A stretch of 64,000 bases of DNA from Halofilum ochraceum (GCF_001614315.2 NZ_LVEG02000001.1:1-64000); one strand, 5' to 3'; positions 34,301 through 43,335 are shown, counted from the stretch's first letter. Made by a program: numbers and translations. The notes: a model not told the origin generated them from the letters alone.

Positions 34301-35719
34301 ATGCCGCATCACGGTTTCACGGCCACCAGCGATCTCCGCGCGCGTTTCTGCGCGGCGATGTCGCGGATGTACCGGAATGAGGTCCCGGCGTACGGCTCGC
34401 TCGTCGAGCTGGTCGGTGACATCAATGCCGCCACGCTGGAAAACGACCCCGTTCTTGCGCGTGAGCTGGATGCCACCGACGGCATCGACCGCATCTCCGA
34501 AGAGCGTCACGGCGCCATCCGTCTGGGTACCGCCGAGGAGCTCTTTACCATGCGGCGCATCTTCGCCGTCATGGGCATGCATCCGGTCGGCTACTATGAT
34601 CTGACCGCCGCCGGCATCCCGGTGCATTCGACCGCGTTCCGGCCGCTCGATCCCGCGGCGCTCGCCGCCAATCCGTTCCGCGTTTTCACCTCGCTGCTGC
34701 GGCTCGATCTGGTCGATGACCCCGATCTGCGGGCCGAGGCCGAGGCGATCCTGGCGCGGCGGGAGATCTTCACCGACGACGCGCTGCGGCTGCTGGAGCA
34801 GGCCGAGCGTGACGGTGGTCTTGGCGCGGAAGACGCGGACGCGTTCATCGCCGCCGTGCTGGAGACCTTCCGCTGGCATCCGCGTGCCTGTGTCGACCGC
34901 GGGACGTATGCGCGCCTGCACGACGCCCATCGGCTGATCGCCGACGTGGTGTCGTTCCGCGGCCCGCACATCAATCACCTGACCCCGCGCACCCTCGATA
35001 TCGACGCCGCCCAGGCGGCGATGCCCGAACGCGGCATCACCCCCAAGGCGGTGGTCGAGGGGCCGCCGAAGCGGCGCTGCCCGATCCTTCTGCGCCAGAC
35101 ATCGTTCAAGGCGCTGGAGGAGCCGGTCGGGTTCCCGGACGGGCGGGGCGGGTTCGTCGAGGGGCATCACACCGCGCGCTTCGGCGAGATCGAGCAGCGC
35201 GGCGCCGCCCTGACGCCCACGGGCCGCGCGCGCTACGATGAACGCCTCGCCGCTGCCCGGGCAGGGGTCACCCCGGCGGCCGATGGCTCGAACGCGCAGG
35301 CCTACATGGATCATCTCGAACAGACGTTCGCCGACTTCCCGGATGATTATGCGACGCTCCGCGCGGAGGGGCTGGCGTACTTTCAGTATTCGCTGACCGC
35401 GGCCGGTGAAAAAGCCGCGGCCGAGGGTGGCGTGGCGGGCGCGATCGAAGACCTGATCGGCGATGGGCTGGTCCGCTTCGACCCGATCGTCTACGAAGAC
35501 TTCCTGCCGGTCAGCGCCGCCGGGATTTTCCAGTCCAACCTCGGTGACGGTTCCGGGCCCGATATTACGGCCAACGCCAACCGGGCGGCCTTCGAGGCGG
35601 CGCTCGGCGCGGCGCCGGCCGACGAGTTCGCGCTCTACGCCGAGCGCGAGGCGGCATCGATCCGCACCTGCCTGGATCGCCTGCAGCCGGCCGCCCGACG
35701 CACCGCGAACGCCGGCTGA
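34301..35719 (+). CDS. hglS: 2-Oxoadipate dioxygenase/decarboxylase (D-2-hydroxyglutarate synthase)
   Basis: The enzyme uses Fe(II) and O2 to convert 2-oxoadipate to D-2-hydroxyglutarate with loss of CO2. From ATG 34301 the protein has 472 residues. His70 and Arg74 (ERHGAIRLG) and His226 (GPHINHLTPR) fall at the numbers I recall for the P. putida HglS metal and substrate residues, and a FGEIEQRG glutamate (296 or 298) would be the third ligand. This agreement is why I prefer 34301 to the TTG at 34271. Family: DUF1338/YdcJ. The stop overlaps the next start (TGATG), so it is tightly coupled to the dehydrogenase that uses its product. Confidence 0.92.
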   Translation: MPHHGFTATSDLRARFCAAMSRMYRNEVPAYGSLVELVGDINAATLENDPVLARELDATDGIDRISEERHGAIRLGTAEELFTMRRIFAVMGMHPVGYYDLTAAGIPVHSTAFRPLDPAALAANPFRVFTSLLRLDLVDDPDLRAEAEAILARREIFTDDALRLLEQAERDGGLGAEDADAFIAAVLETFRWHPRACVDRGTYARLHDAHRLIADVVSFRGPHINHLTPRTLDIDAAQAAMPERGITPKAVVEGPPKRRCPILLRQTSFKALEEPVGFPDGRGGFVEGHHTARFGEIEQRGAALTPTGRARYDERLAAARAGVTPAADGSNAQAYMDHLEQTFADFPDDYATLRAEGLAYFQYSLTAAGEKAAAEGGVAGAIEDLIGDGLVRFDPIVYEDFLPVSAAGIFQSNLGDGSGPDITANANRAAFEAALGAAPADEFALYAEREAASIRTCLDRLQPAARRTANAG

Positions 35720-37152
35720 TGGCCTCAATACCCCGCGAACTGGTGGATCTGCTCGGCGCCGATGCCGTCGTGGCGCCCGACGGCGACCTGTCGGCCTGGG
35801 AGGCCGGGGTGCGCGGCGACCGCGGTGACGCCGCCTTTGTCCTGCGCCCGGCGGATACCGACGCGGTGGCGGCCGCGGTCGGCTGCTGCGTGCGCCATGG
35901 CATCCCCTTTGTCCCGCAATCGGGCAATACCGGGCTGGTCGGGGGCTCGACGCCCGATGCCTCGGCGGATCAGGCGGTGCTCAGCGTGGAACGCCTGAAC
36001 CGCGTCTGTGAAATCGATGTCGACAACCGCTCGGTGCGCGTCGGCGCCGGCATGCGCCTGTCCGAACTGAATGCCCGGCTGGAACGGGAAGGGCTGTGTT
36101 TCCCCGTCGATCTGGGGGCCGACCCGATGGTCGGCGGCATGGTGGCGACCAATACGGGCGGTGCCCGTTTCCTGCGCTATGGCGATGTCCGCGCCAACAC
36201 GCTCGGGCTGACGGTGGTCCTGCCGGACGCCGAGGGCACGGTCCTGCGCCTGGATCAGGCGCTGCGCAAGGACAACACCGGGCCGGACTGGAAACAGCTG
36301 TTCATCGGAACGAGCGGTGCCTTCGGCATCGTGACCGAATGCGTGCTGAACGTGGAGCCGCTGCCGCGCGAGCGTGCCACGGCAATACTGGTACCGCGTG
36401 ACGAGGCCGCGATATTCGACCTGCTGCGCCGGCTCGAGACCCGCCTCGGCGCCGACCTGAGCGCGTTCGAATTCATGTCCGGCAATGCCATGCGCCATGC
36501 ACTCGCCCACGCGCCGTCGGTGCGGAATCCCTTCTCCGACGAAGCGATCCCGCCGATCGCGCTGCTGGTCGAGATCGCCCGCACGGCGCCGGCCGGCGAG
36601 GGTGAGGCGACGCTGGCCGAGGTGCTCGAACGGACGCTTGCCGACCTCTGGGAAGCCGCGGACGAGCCGTTGTCGGACGCCCTGTTCGGACCACCGGAAG
36701 AACTCTGGCCGCTGCGCCATGCCCTGTCCGAGGGCGTGAAACACGCCGGGCGGCTGTTCGCCTTCGACCTCGCCTTCGCCCGTACCGATGTCATGCGCTT
36801 CCGCGCCTCGATGACGGAGCGGCTGGCGACCGACTGGCCGGAACTGGAGGTCTGCGACTTCGGGCACGTGGGCGACGGCGGCATCCATTTCAATCTGGTC
36901 TGCCACGATCGCGAGCGCTGCCAGAGCGCAGGGTACGAACAGGCGCTGCGCGACGCGGTCGTGCAGCACGCGGTCGAGGACTTCGGCGGCAGCTTCAGCG
37001 GCGAGCACGCCATCGGCCGCGCCAACCAGCGCTACTACGATCGCTATACGCCGGACGTGCTGAAGACGCTGGCGGACCGGTTCAGCGAAGCGCTCGGACT
37101 GCAGGCGACGGGCGCCGCCCGCTTCGGCCACGACGGAACGGATGAGCAATGA
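35719..37152 (+). CDS. FAD-linked D-2-hydroxyglutarate dehydrogenase
   Basis: This 477-residue VAO-family flavoprotein has the FAD-binding PCMH domain (PQSGNTGLVGGSTPD, then GADPMVGGMVATNTGG and FIGTSGAFGIVTE). Its C-terminal FAD-oxidase domain has the metal-site-type HVGDGGIHFN and a final FSGEHAIGRANQRYY. This is the pattern of D-2-hydroxyglutarate/D-lactate dehydrogenases. Direct overlap with hglS makes D-2-hydroxyglutarate, the HglS product, the natural substrate, giving 2-oxoglutarate. The electron acceptor (ETF or quinone) is not seen nearby. Confidence 0.9.
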   Translation: MASIPRELVDLLGADAVVAPDGDLSAWEAGVRGDRGDAAFVLRPADTDAVAAAVGCCVRHGIPFVPQSGNTGLVGGSTPDASADQAVLSVERLNRVCEIDVDNRSVRVGAGMRLSELNARLEREGLCFPVDLGADPMVGGMVATNTGGARFLRYGDVRANTLGLTVVLPDAEGTVLRLDQALRKDNTGPDWKQLFIGTSGAFGIVTECVLNVEPLPRERATAILVPRDEAAIFDLLRRLETRLGADLSAFEFMSGNAMRHALAHAPSVRNPFSDEAIPPIALLVEIARTAPAGEGEATLAEVLERTLADLWEAADEPLSDALFGPPEELWPLRHALSEGVKHAGRLFAFDLAFARTDVMRFRASMTERLATDWPELEVCDFGHVGDGGIHFNLVCHDRERCQSAGYEQALRDAVVQHAVEDFGGSFSGEHAIGRANQRYYDRYTPDVLKTLADRFSEALGLQATGAARFGHDGTDEQ

Positions 37153-37177
37153 TCGAGGCGGAGTGCCGGGGAGTCCT

Positions 37178-37240
37178 GTAGGTCGGACTTCAGTCCGACA
37201 CAGCCGGGGCTCGCGAGTGTCGGGCTTAAGCCCGACCTAC
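37178..37240. repeat. Dispersed palindromic repeat, family A (second copy)
   Basis: Outer arms GTAGGTCGG/CCGACCTAC enclose two complete hairpins: GTCGGACTTCAGTCCGAC (37182-37199) and GTCGGGCTTAAGCCCGAC (37219-37236). The plan equals the 26403-26467 copy. It lies 25 bp past the dehydrogenase stop, inside the pathway cluster, and may separate mRNA segments. Confidence 0.82.
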
Positions 37241-37387
37241 GGGATTCTTGAGCGTTGAACGACAGAATTCCTGAAAGCCCACGAGCGCAGGCATTCCTGA
37301 AGCTTGGGCACTCGATTCCTGCAATGCCGTGGATTCCCGGGACGACGCCCGGAATCCGCAACCAAACGAACGTACTGGAGCAACATC

Positions 37388-38902
37388 ATGGATATCCGCG
37401 CAGAAACCCGAGAAGTAATGACCCGGATGGGGGTCGAGGAATCGGCCTTCACCGGCGGCGATCTGGATGTCGTATCGCCCTGCACGGGCACCGTGGCCGG
37501 CTCGGTCCATCAGCACGGGGCGGACGCGGCCGCCAGCGCGATCGAGCGCGCCCATCAGGCCTTCCTCGAGTGGCGCATGGTGCCGGCGCCGCAGCGCGGT
37601 GAACTGGTCCGCCTTTATGGCGAGGAACTGCGCCGCCACAAGGACGACCTTGGGCGCATGGTATCGATCGAGGCGGGCAAGATCCCGGCTGAGGGCGCCG
37701 GCGAGGTCCAGGAAATGATCGATATCTGCGATTTCGCGGTCGGCCAGTCGCGCATGCTCTACGGCAAGACCATCGCCAGTGAACGCCCTGGTCATCGCAT
37801 GATGGAGACCTGGCATCCGCTCGGTGCCATCGGCGTTATCACCGCGTTCAACTTCCCGGTCGCGCCGTTCTGCTGGAATACGGCGAATGCCCTGGTATGC
37901 GGCGATCCGGTGGTGTGGAAGCCCTCCGAGAAGACCCCGCTGACCGCGCTCGCGTGCGAGGCGCTGTTCCGGCGCGCGGTCGAACGCTTCGATGGCGACC
38001 TGCCGGAGGGCCTGCTGACCGTGCTGATCGGCGGTCCCGAGGTCGGCAATACGCTCGTCGATCACCCGAGCATCCCGCTCGTATCGGCGACCGGTTCCAC
38101 CAACATGGGCCGCCAGGTCGGGCCACGGCTGGCGCAGCGTTTCGCCCGCCAGATCCTCGAGCTCGGCGGCAACAACGCGGGTATCGTCTGCCCCTCGGCC
38201 GATCTCGATATGACCCGGCGCGCGGTCGCCTTCGGCGCCATGGGCACCGCCGGTCAGCGCTGCACCACGCAGCGCCGCCTGATCGTGCACGAGGACATTT
38301 ATGAGGATCTGGTCAACGGGCTGCGCAAGGCCTACGAGACGGTCACCATCGGCAATCCGCTGACCACCGATGCGCTGGTTGGCCCGCTCATCGACGGACG
38401 GGCGTTCGAGTCCATGAATGCGGCGCTGGAAGAGGCGAAGGCCGCCGGTGGCAAGGTCACCGGCGGCGAGGCCGTCGATGTGGGTGAACCGAACGCGTAT
38501 TACGTGCGCCCGGCACTGGTCGAGATGCCGGAGCAGGCGGCGGTCGTCAAGCGCGAGACCTTCGCGCCCATTCTCTATGTCATGAAGTACCGCGACCTCG
38601 ATGACGCCATCGCGATGCACAACGATGTCGGTGCTGGCCTGTCCGCGTCGATCTTCACCACCGACGTGCGCGAGGCCGAGCGGTTCATGGGCCCGGCTGG
38701 GTCGGATTGCGGTATCACCAACGTCAACATCGGCACCTCCGGCGCCGAGATCGGCGGCGCGTTCGGCGGTGAGAAGGAAACGGGTGGCGGTCGTGAGTCG
38801 GGCTCCGATGCCTGGAAGCAGTACATGCGCCGCGCCACCAACACCGTCAATTACTCGACCGAACTGCCGCTCGCGCAGGGCGTGTCGTTCGATATCGATT
38901 GA
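37388..38902 (+). CDS. amaB: L-2-aminoadipate semialdehyde (piperideine-6-carboxylate) dehydrogenase
   Basis: This 504-residue ALDH7 (antiquitin-type) dehydrogenase oxidises aminoadipate semialdehyde, in equilibrium with piperideine-6-carboxylate, to L-2-aminoadipate. Catalytic Cys292 lies in TAGQRCTTQRR, general base Glu258 in LELGGNNAG, and Asn in ITAFNFPVAPFCWN. I use ATG 37388 because upstream sequence is non-coding in character. Context with AmaA, an aminotransferase and HglS fixes the substrate. A 235-bp gap with a family A repeat separates it from the dehydrogenase gene. Confidence 0.93.
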   Translation: MDIRAETREVMTRMGVEESAFTGGDLDVVSPCTGTVAGSVHQHGADAAASAIERAHQAFLEWRMVPAPQRGELVRLYGEELRRHKDDLGRMVSIEAGKIPAEGAGEVQEMIDICDFAVGQSRMLYGKTIASERPGHRMMETWHPLGAIGVITAFNFPVAPFCWNTANALVCGDPVVWKPSEKTPLTALACEALFRRAVERFDGDLPEGLLTVLIGGPEVGNTLVDHPSIPLVSATGSTNMGRQVGPRLAQRFARQILELGGNNAGIVCPSADLDMTRRAVAFGAMGTAGQRCTTQRRLIVHEDIYEDLVNGLRKAYETVTIGNPLTTDALVGPLIDGRAFESMNAALEEAKAAGGKVTGGEAVDVGEPNAYYVRPALVEMPEQAAVVKRETFAPILYVMKYRDLDDAIAMHNDVGAGLSASIFTTDVREAERFMGPAGSDCGITNVNIGTSGAEIGGAFGGEKETGGGRESGSDAWKQYMRRATNTVNYSTELPLAQGVSFDID

Positions 38903-39028
38903 GGCGGCAGGAAGAAGGGCCAAGGGCTGAGGCGGGTCGTGTCCGGGTTTCCGCCGAAGGCGAACGCGCGCATCCCGGGCATGGTCATGGCACGGTGCCG
39001 GGCCCGCGCCGGTTCGTAGCTGTAGTCC

Positions 39029-39126
39029 GTAGGCCGGCTTTTGCCAACAGGCAACAGCCGGCAGTCCTTGCACAACCGTGCCGCCCGGTGCGCCGGCTGG
39101 CTCCCTTCGGTCGCAAGCCGGCCTAC
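39029..39126. repeat. Dispersed repeat, family D, 98-bp element with 12-bp terminal arms
   Basis: The arms GTAGGCCGGCTT (39029-39040) and AAGCCGGCCTAC (39115-39126) are perfect complements, with internal GCAACAGCCGGC and GCGCCGGCTGGC segments. A degenerate copy is at 29385. It lies between amaB and the aminotransferase gene. Confidence 0.8.
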
Positions 39127-39180
39127 ATCCACGGCAGGCGGCTCGCCCGGCGGGTTGATGGAAAAGGGACACACAACGCC

Positions 39181-40392
39181 ATGAATGATCCGTTTGAGCG
39201 CGCGTCGCGCCTGGGCGCCATCGAGGTCTCCGAGATCCTCGAAATCGGTGCCCGCGCGGCGCGCATGAACGCCGCGGGTGACGATGTCATCACCCTGGGT
39301 GCCGGCGAGCCGGATTTCGACACGCCGGCGTTCGTCAGGGACGCCGCGAAGGCCGCGATGGATCGCGGCGAAACCGGTTACACGGCGCTCGATGGCACAC
39401 CGGCGCTCAAGCAGGCCGTGCGCGACAAGTTCCGGCGTGACAACAACCTGGATTACGCGCTGGACGAAATCACGGTCGGAACTGGCGCCAAGCAGATCCT
39501 GTTCAACGCGCTGATGGCGACGGTCGAGCCCGGTGACGAGGTCATCGTGCCGACCCCGTACTGGACCTCGTACGCGGATATCGTCCGCATCGCCGGTGGC
39601 GTGCCGGTGTTCGTGCCGTGCCCGATGGAGACCGGTTTCCGGCTCACGGCCGCCGCGCTCGAGGCGGCCCTGACGCCGCGGACGCGCTGGATCATCCTCA
39701 ATTCGCCGTCGAATCCTTCGGGAGCAGCCTACGCGCGCGAGGACTATCGGCCGATCCTCGACGTCCTGCTGGATGCACCCCATGTCGGTCTGCTCGTGGA
39801 CGATATGTACGAGCACATCGTCTACGACGACTTCGACTTCGTCACGCCCGCCGAGGTGGAGCCGCGTCTGCGTGACCGCACGCTGACGGTCAATGGCGTG
39901 TCCAAGGCCTATGCGATGACCGGCTGGCGCATCGGCTACGCCGGCGGGCCGGTGCGGCTGATCCGCGCGATGGCCGTGGTCCAGAGCCAGTCGACGTCGT
40001 GCCCGTCCTCGATTTCCCAGGCAGCGGCGGAGGCCGCACTGAGCGGTCCGCAGGCGGTCGTGCGTGAGCGCTGCGAAGTCTTTCGCCGCCGCCGCGATCT
40101 CGTCGTCGATCGCCTCGCTGCCATGCCCGGTATCGACTGCCCGCGCCCGCGTGGGGCGTTTTATACATTCGCGTCATGCGAGGGCGTGCGCGGGAAAATG
40201 ACGCCGGAGGGTGATCGGATCGACGACGATGGCGACTTCTGCCGCTACCTGCTGGAACACGCGAAGGTCGCGGTGGTGCCGGGCCGCGCTTTCGGCCTGT
40301 CGCCGTACTTCCGTATCTCGTACGCTGCGTCCGAACAGCATCTCGGGCGGGCGCTGGATCGAATCGAAGCGGCGGTCGCCAGGCTCAATTAA
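39181..40392 (+). CDS. Class I aminotransferase, predicted 2-aminoadipate aminotransferase
   Basis: AAAGGGA lies upstream of ATG 39181. The 403-residue fold-type I PLP enzyme is close to aspartate aminotransferase Ib: GAGEPDFDTP (40-49), YTALDGTPALKQAV, NSPSNPSG (174-181), the PLP lysine Lys242 in NGVSKAYAMTGWRIGY, and Arg in FRISYA for the alpha-carboxylate. It could be an aspartate aminotransferase. Its position between amaB and amaA points to 2-aminoadipate to 2-oxoadipate, the step needed to feed HglS. It is 11 bp from amaA, so the two are co-transcribed. Confidence 0.85.
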   Translation: MNDPFERASRLGAIEVSEILEIGARAARMNAAGDDVITLGAGEPDFDTPAFVRDAAKAAMDRGETGYTALDGTPALKQAVRDKFRRDNNLDYALDEITVGTGAKQILFNALMATVEPGDEVIVPTPYWTSYADIVRIAGGVPVFVPCPMETGFRLTAAALEAALTPRTRWIILNSPSNPSGAAYAREDYRPILDVLLDAPHVGLLVDDMYEHIVYDDFDFVTPAEVEPRLRDRTLTVNGVSKAYAMTGWRIGYAGGPVRLIRAMAVVQSQSTSCPSSISQAAAEAALSGPQAVVRERCEVFRRRRDLVVDRLAAMPGIDCPRPRGAFYTFASCEGVRGKMTPEGDRIDDDGDFCRYLLEHAKVAVVPGRAFGLSPYFRISYAASEQHLGRALDRIEAAVARLN

Positions 40393-40403
40393 GGAGTTCG
40401 TCC

Positions 40404-41699
40404 ATGTCGGCGTACGTCGAGCGCAATCTGTGGCATGAAACCGCGGCGGAATCTTTCAGCGGCGCCGCGCTCGAGGGCGACCGCGTCGCCGACCTCGCGA
40501 TCGTCGGTGGCGGGTTCACCGGCTGCTCGGCCGCCCTGCACGCGGCCGAGCAGGGCGTCGACGTGCGGTTGCTGGAAGCGGACCGGGTGGGCCATGGCGG
40601 TTCGGGCCGCAACGTCGGTCTGGTCAACGCCGGCCTCTGGATGCCGCCCGACGACATCGGCGAGCTGCTCGGCCGGGAGGCCGGCGCGAAACTCAATCGC
40701 GCGCTGGCACGCGCCCCCGATCTGGTTTTCTCCCTGATCGAGCGCCACGGTATCGATTGCCACGCCGTGCGCAACGGCACATTGCACTGCGCCCACTCGA
40801 GGAAAGGACTCGCCGAACTGCGCTCGCGCCTCGCGCAGCAACTCTCGCGCGATGCGCCGGTCGAGCTGCTGGACGCGGAACGCACGCGCGCCCGTACCGG
40901 AACCGGCGTCTTCCACGGGGCGCTCTTCGACGAGCGCGCCGGCACGATCGAGCCGTTCGCCTACTGCCAGGGCCTGGCGCGCGCGGCCGCTGAGCAGGGT
41001 GCGCGGATCCACGAGTCTTCCCCCGTCACGTCGATCCGCCACGACGGCAATGCCTGGCATGTCCAGACCGCGACCGGTTCGGTCACCGCCCGGGCGCTGC
41101 TGCTGGCCACCAACGCGTATCACCACCTGGATACCGACACGGGGATGGCGGAGCCGGCCTTCACGCCGGTCCATTTCTTCCAGTTCGCGACCCGCCCGCT
41201 GCCGCCCGAGCGCCTCGAATCGATCCTCCCGGGCGGCGAGGGCTGCTGGGATACCGGTACCGTCATGTCGGCCTTCCGCCGCGATCATGAAGGCCGCCTG
41301 CTGGTGGGCAGCCTCGGGGCGCTGGACCACGGCGGCTCCGCCGTGCACCGGGGCTGGGCCCGCAAAAAGCTCGCCGCGCTGTTCCCCGATCTCAAGAAAG
41401 AACCGCTGGAATACGCCTGGCACGGGCGCATCGCCATGACCGCCGATCACCTGCCGAAAATCGTCCGCCTCAACGACAACGGCCTGATGATCTTCGGCTA
41501 CTCGGGCCGCGGCATCGGCCCCGGCACGCTGTTCGGACAGACCGCCGCCGAGGCGATCGCTACCGGCAGCGAGGACGTCCTGCCGCTTGCCGTCCTCGAC
41601 CGCTACACCGAACGCAACACCGGCCTCCGTCGACGCTTCTTCGAGGCCGGGGCAGTCGCCGATCACGCCGCGTGGATGGGGCGTCATCCGCTCGTGTGA
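40404..41699 (+). CDS. amaA: L-Pipecolate oxidase
   Basis: TTAAGGAG precedes ATG 40404. The 431-residue DAO-family flavoprotein has the FAD site AIVGGGFTGCSAALHAAEQG (about 32-51), then GHGGSGRNVGLVNAGLW and RAGTIEPFAYCQGLA. This series closely follows P. putida AmaA as I recall it. The enzyme oxidises L-pipecolate to piperideine-6-carboxylate, the AmaB substrate. A general glycine or putrescine-type oxidase is the alternative, but the neighbours argue against it. Confidence 0.9.
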   Translation: MSAYVERNLWHETAAESFSGAALEGDRVADLAIVGGGFTGCSAALHAAEQGVDVRLLEADRVGHGGSGRNVGLVNAGLWMPPDDIGELLGREAGAKLNRALARAPDLVFSLIERHGIDCHAVRNGTLHCAHSRKGLAELRSRLAQQLSRDAPVELLDAERTRARTGTGVFHGALFDERAGTIEPFAYCQGLARAAAEQGARIHESSPVTSIRHDGNAWHVQTATGSVTARALLLATNAYHHLDTDTGMAEPAFTPVHFFQFATRPLPPERLESILPGGEGCWDTGTVMSAFRRDHEGRLLVGSLGALDHGGSAVHRGWARKKLAALFPDLKKEPLEYAWHGRIAMTADHLPKIVRLNDNGLMIFGYSGRGIGPGTLFGQTAAEAIATGSEDVLPLAVLDRYTERNTGLRRRFFEAGAVADHAAWMGRHPLV

Positions 41700-41727
41700 T
41701 CCAGGGATGGTTCGTGATTCGCGCCTC

Positions 41728-42006
41728 TTCGAAGGGGGTTCTCGCAAAGGCGCGAAGGGCGCCAAGGCACGCGAAGAAGGATTGTAGGAGCGAGCTTGCT
41801 CGCGAACCGTTTTCCGCTGGTGTGCGTCTCTCCAGTTCCCGGCGGTTCGGCAAAACACCGGCACCGATCCTGGGTACGTTACTGCATCGACTGATCGGAG
41901 CTCCGCTGGCACCGATGCCGGTTCGCGAGCAAGCTCGCTCCTACAGTCTCGTGCTTTCCTTTGCGTCCCTTGGCGCCCTCTGCGCCTTTGCGAGAACCTT
42001 CTTTCG
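41728..42006. repeat. Composite inverted repeat element, family C (copy 2)
   Basis: Imperfect outer arms of about 50 bp (GGTTCTCGCAAAGGCGCGAA near 41738; CTGCGCCTTTGCGAGAACC near 41979) enclose a perfect 27-bp inner inverted repeat (41783-41809 and 41919-41945, TGTAGGAGCGAGCTTGCTCG...). It has the same plan and size as the element at 33868-34143. The inner arms are better preserved here and the outer arms better there. It occupies most of the 449-bp gap before arsC. Confidence 0.87.
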
Positions 42007-42148
42007 AGCCCGTTTGCACTCCCCCTGGGCGTAATCACTGCCACACCGTATGGACCCGCAATCCCTTCTGTCGCCGAATTGTCATCCGATTTCCGTATAC
42101 TCCCGAAGCACTTCAACGCCCTGATACCGTCCATGGAGCCCGTCGTTC

Positions 42149-42571
42149 ATGACCATCGCCGTTTACCACAATCCCGACTGCGGTACGTCGCGCAACGTCG
42201 TGCGGATCATCGAGGCCGCGGGTATCCAGCCCGTGGTCATCGAGTACCTCGAAACCGGCTGGACGCGCGCGCAACTGCTCGGCCTGTTCGCCGCCGCGGA
42301 TATCACGCCCCGGCAGGCGCTACGCACGAAAAAGACGCCGGCCGAGGAACTCGGTCTGCTCGATCCGTCCGTTGACGACGAGACGCTGCTCGCCGCGATG
42401 GTCGATCATCCGATCCTGGTCAATCGCCCGATCGTGTGTTCGCCGCGCGGTGTGCGTCTCTGCCGGCCCAGCGAGGCGGTGCTGAACCTGCTGGACCGGT
42501 TGCCGATGGGACCGGTCTACAAGGAAGACGGCGAAGCGGTGATCGATGCCGATGGTCAACGGGTCGCCTGA
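42149..42571 (+). CDS. arsC: Arsenate reductase, glutaredoxin-dependent type
   Basis: The 140-residue thioredoxin-fold protein has [11 protein letters not shown] with the nucleophilic Cys11. The three anion-binding arginines are visible in ALRTKK, LVNRPIV and GVRLCRPSE. It reduces arsenate to arsenite with glutathione/glutaredoxin. It is followed 4 bp later by arsH. No ArsB/Acr3 efflux pump or ArsR is in the window. Confidence 0.92.
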   Translation: MTIAVYHNPDCGTSRNVVRIIEAAGIQPVVIEYLETGWTRAQLLGLFAAADITPRQALRTKKTPAEELGLLDPSVDDETLLAAMVDHPILVNRPIVCSPRGVRLCRPSEAVLNLLDRLPMGPVYKEDGEAVIDADGQRVA

Positions 42572-42575
42572 GCGG

Positions 42576-43286
42576 ATGGACGACACACCGCATATCGACG
42601 ACGCGTGTTTCGAGCCGATCGACGAGTCACGACTGTTCCCCGCCGAACGCGCCTTGCACCCGCCCCGGATCCTGCTGCTCTACGGATCGCTGCGCACGCG
42701 TGCGTTCAGCCGCCTGCTGGCGGAAGAGGCCGCGCGCATACTGCGCCGCTTCGGCGCCGAGACGACGACCTTCGATCCGTCCGGATTGCCATTGCCGGAC
42801 GATGCCGATGCGGATCATCCGAAGGTCCAGGAACTGCGTGAGAAGGTAATGGCGTGCGAGGGCATGGTCTGGTGCTCGCCGGAGCGGCACGGCGCCATGA
42901 CGGGCATCATGAAGGCGCAGATCGACTGGATCCCGCTGTCGCTCGGCGCCGTCCGGCCGACCCAGGGCAAGACGCTCGCCGTCATGCAGGTCAGCGGCGG
43001 CTCCCAGAGTTTCAACGCGATCAATCAGCTGCGGTTGCTGGGGCGCTGGATGCGCCTGCTCACGATTCCGAATCAGTCTTCGGTACCGAAGGCGTTCATG
43101 GAGTTCGACGATAACGATCGCATGAAACCCTCGGCGTACTACGAGCGGGTGGTCGATGTCATGGAGGAGCTGATCAAATTCACGCTGCTGACACGCGATC
43201 GCAGCGCATACCTGGTCAACCGCTACAGCGAGCGCAGGGAATCTGCGGAAGAACTGTCACGGCGGGTCAACCAGCGGCAGATCTGA
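42576..43286 (+). CDS. arsH: ArsH, NADPH-dependent FMN oxidoreductase
   Basis: This flavodoxin-like protein has [21 protein letters not shown] (the GSLR-x-x-S/A-F-S FMN-binding loop), [22 protein letters not shown] and [23 protein letters not shown]. It should oxidise trivalent organoarsenicals or reduce quinones/metals with NADPH. ATG 42576 gives 236 residues; an overlapping ATG at 42546 is the alternative. It forms an operon with arsC. Confidence 0.93.
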   Translation: MDDTPHIDDACFEPIDESRLFPAERALHPPRILLLYGSLRTRAFSRLLAEEAARILRRFGAETTTFDPSGLPLPDDADADHPKVQELREKVMACEGMVWCSPERHGAMTGIMKAQIDWIPLSLGAVRPTQGKTLAVMQVSGGSQSFNAINQLRLLGRWMRLLTIPNQSSVPKAFMEFDDNDRMKPSAYYERVVDVMEELIKFTLLTRDRSAYLVNRYSERRESAEELSRRVNQRQI

Positions 43287-43335
43287 AGCGTGCGTCGGCT
43301 ATCGTGCAATATGGTTCGGGCGCGATGCCGTAATC

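Noticed and set aside
37226-39172. A 648-codon minus-strand frame opposite amaB
   Set aside because: It runs through the family A repeat and non-coding DNA, has no domain, and opposes an unmistakable aldehyde dehydrogenase.
40404-41699. Gamma-glutamylputrescine oxidase
   Set aside because: The GHGGSGRNVGLVNAG and RAGTI patterns and the neighbours amaB and hglS fit L-pipecolate oxidase better.
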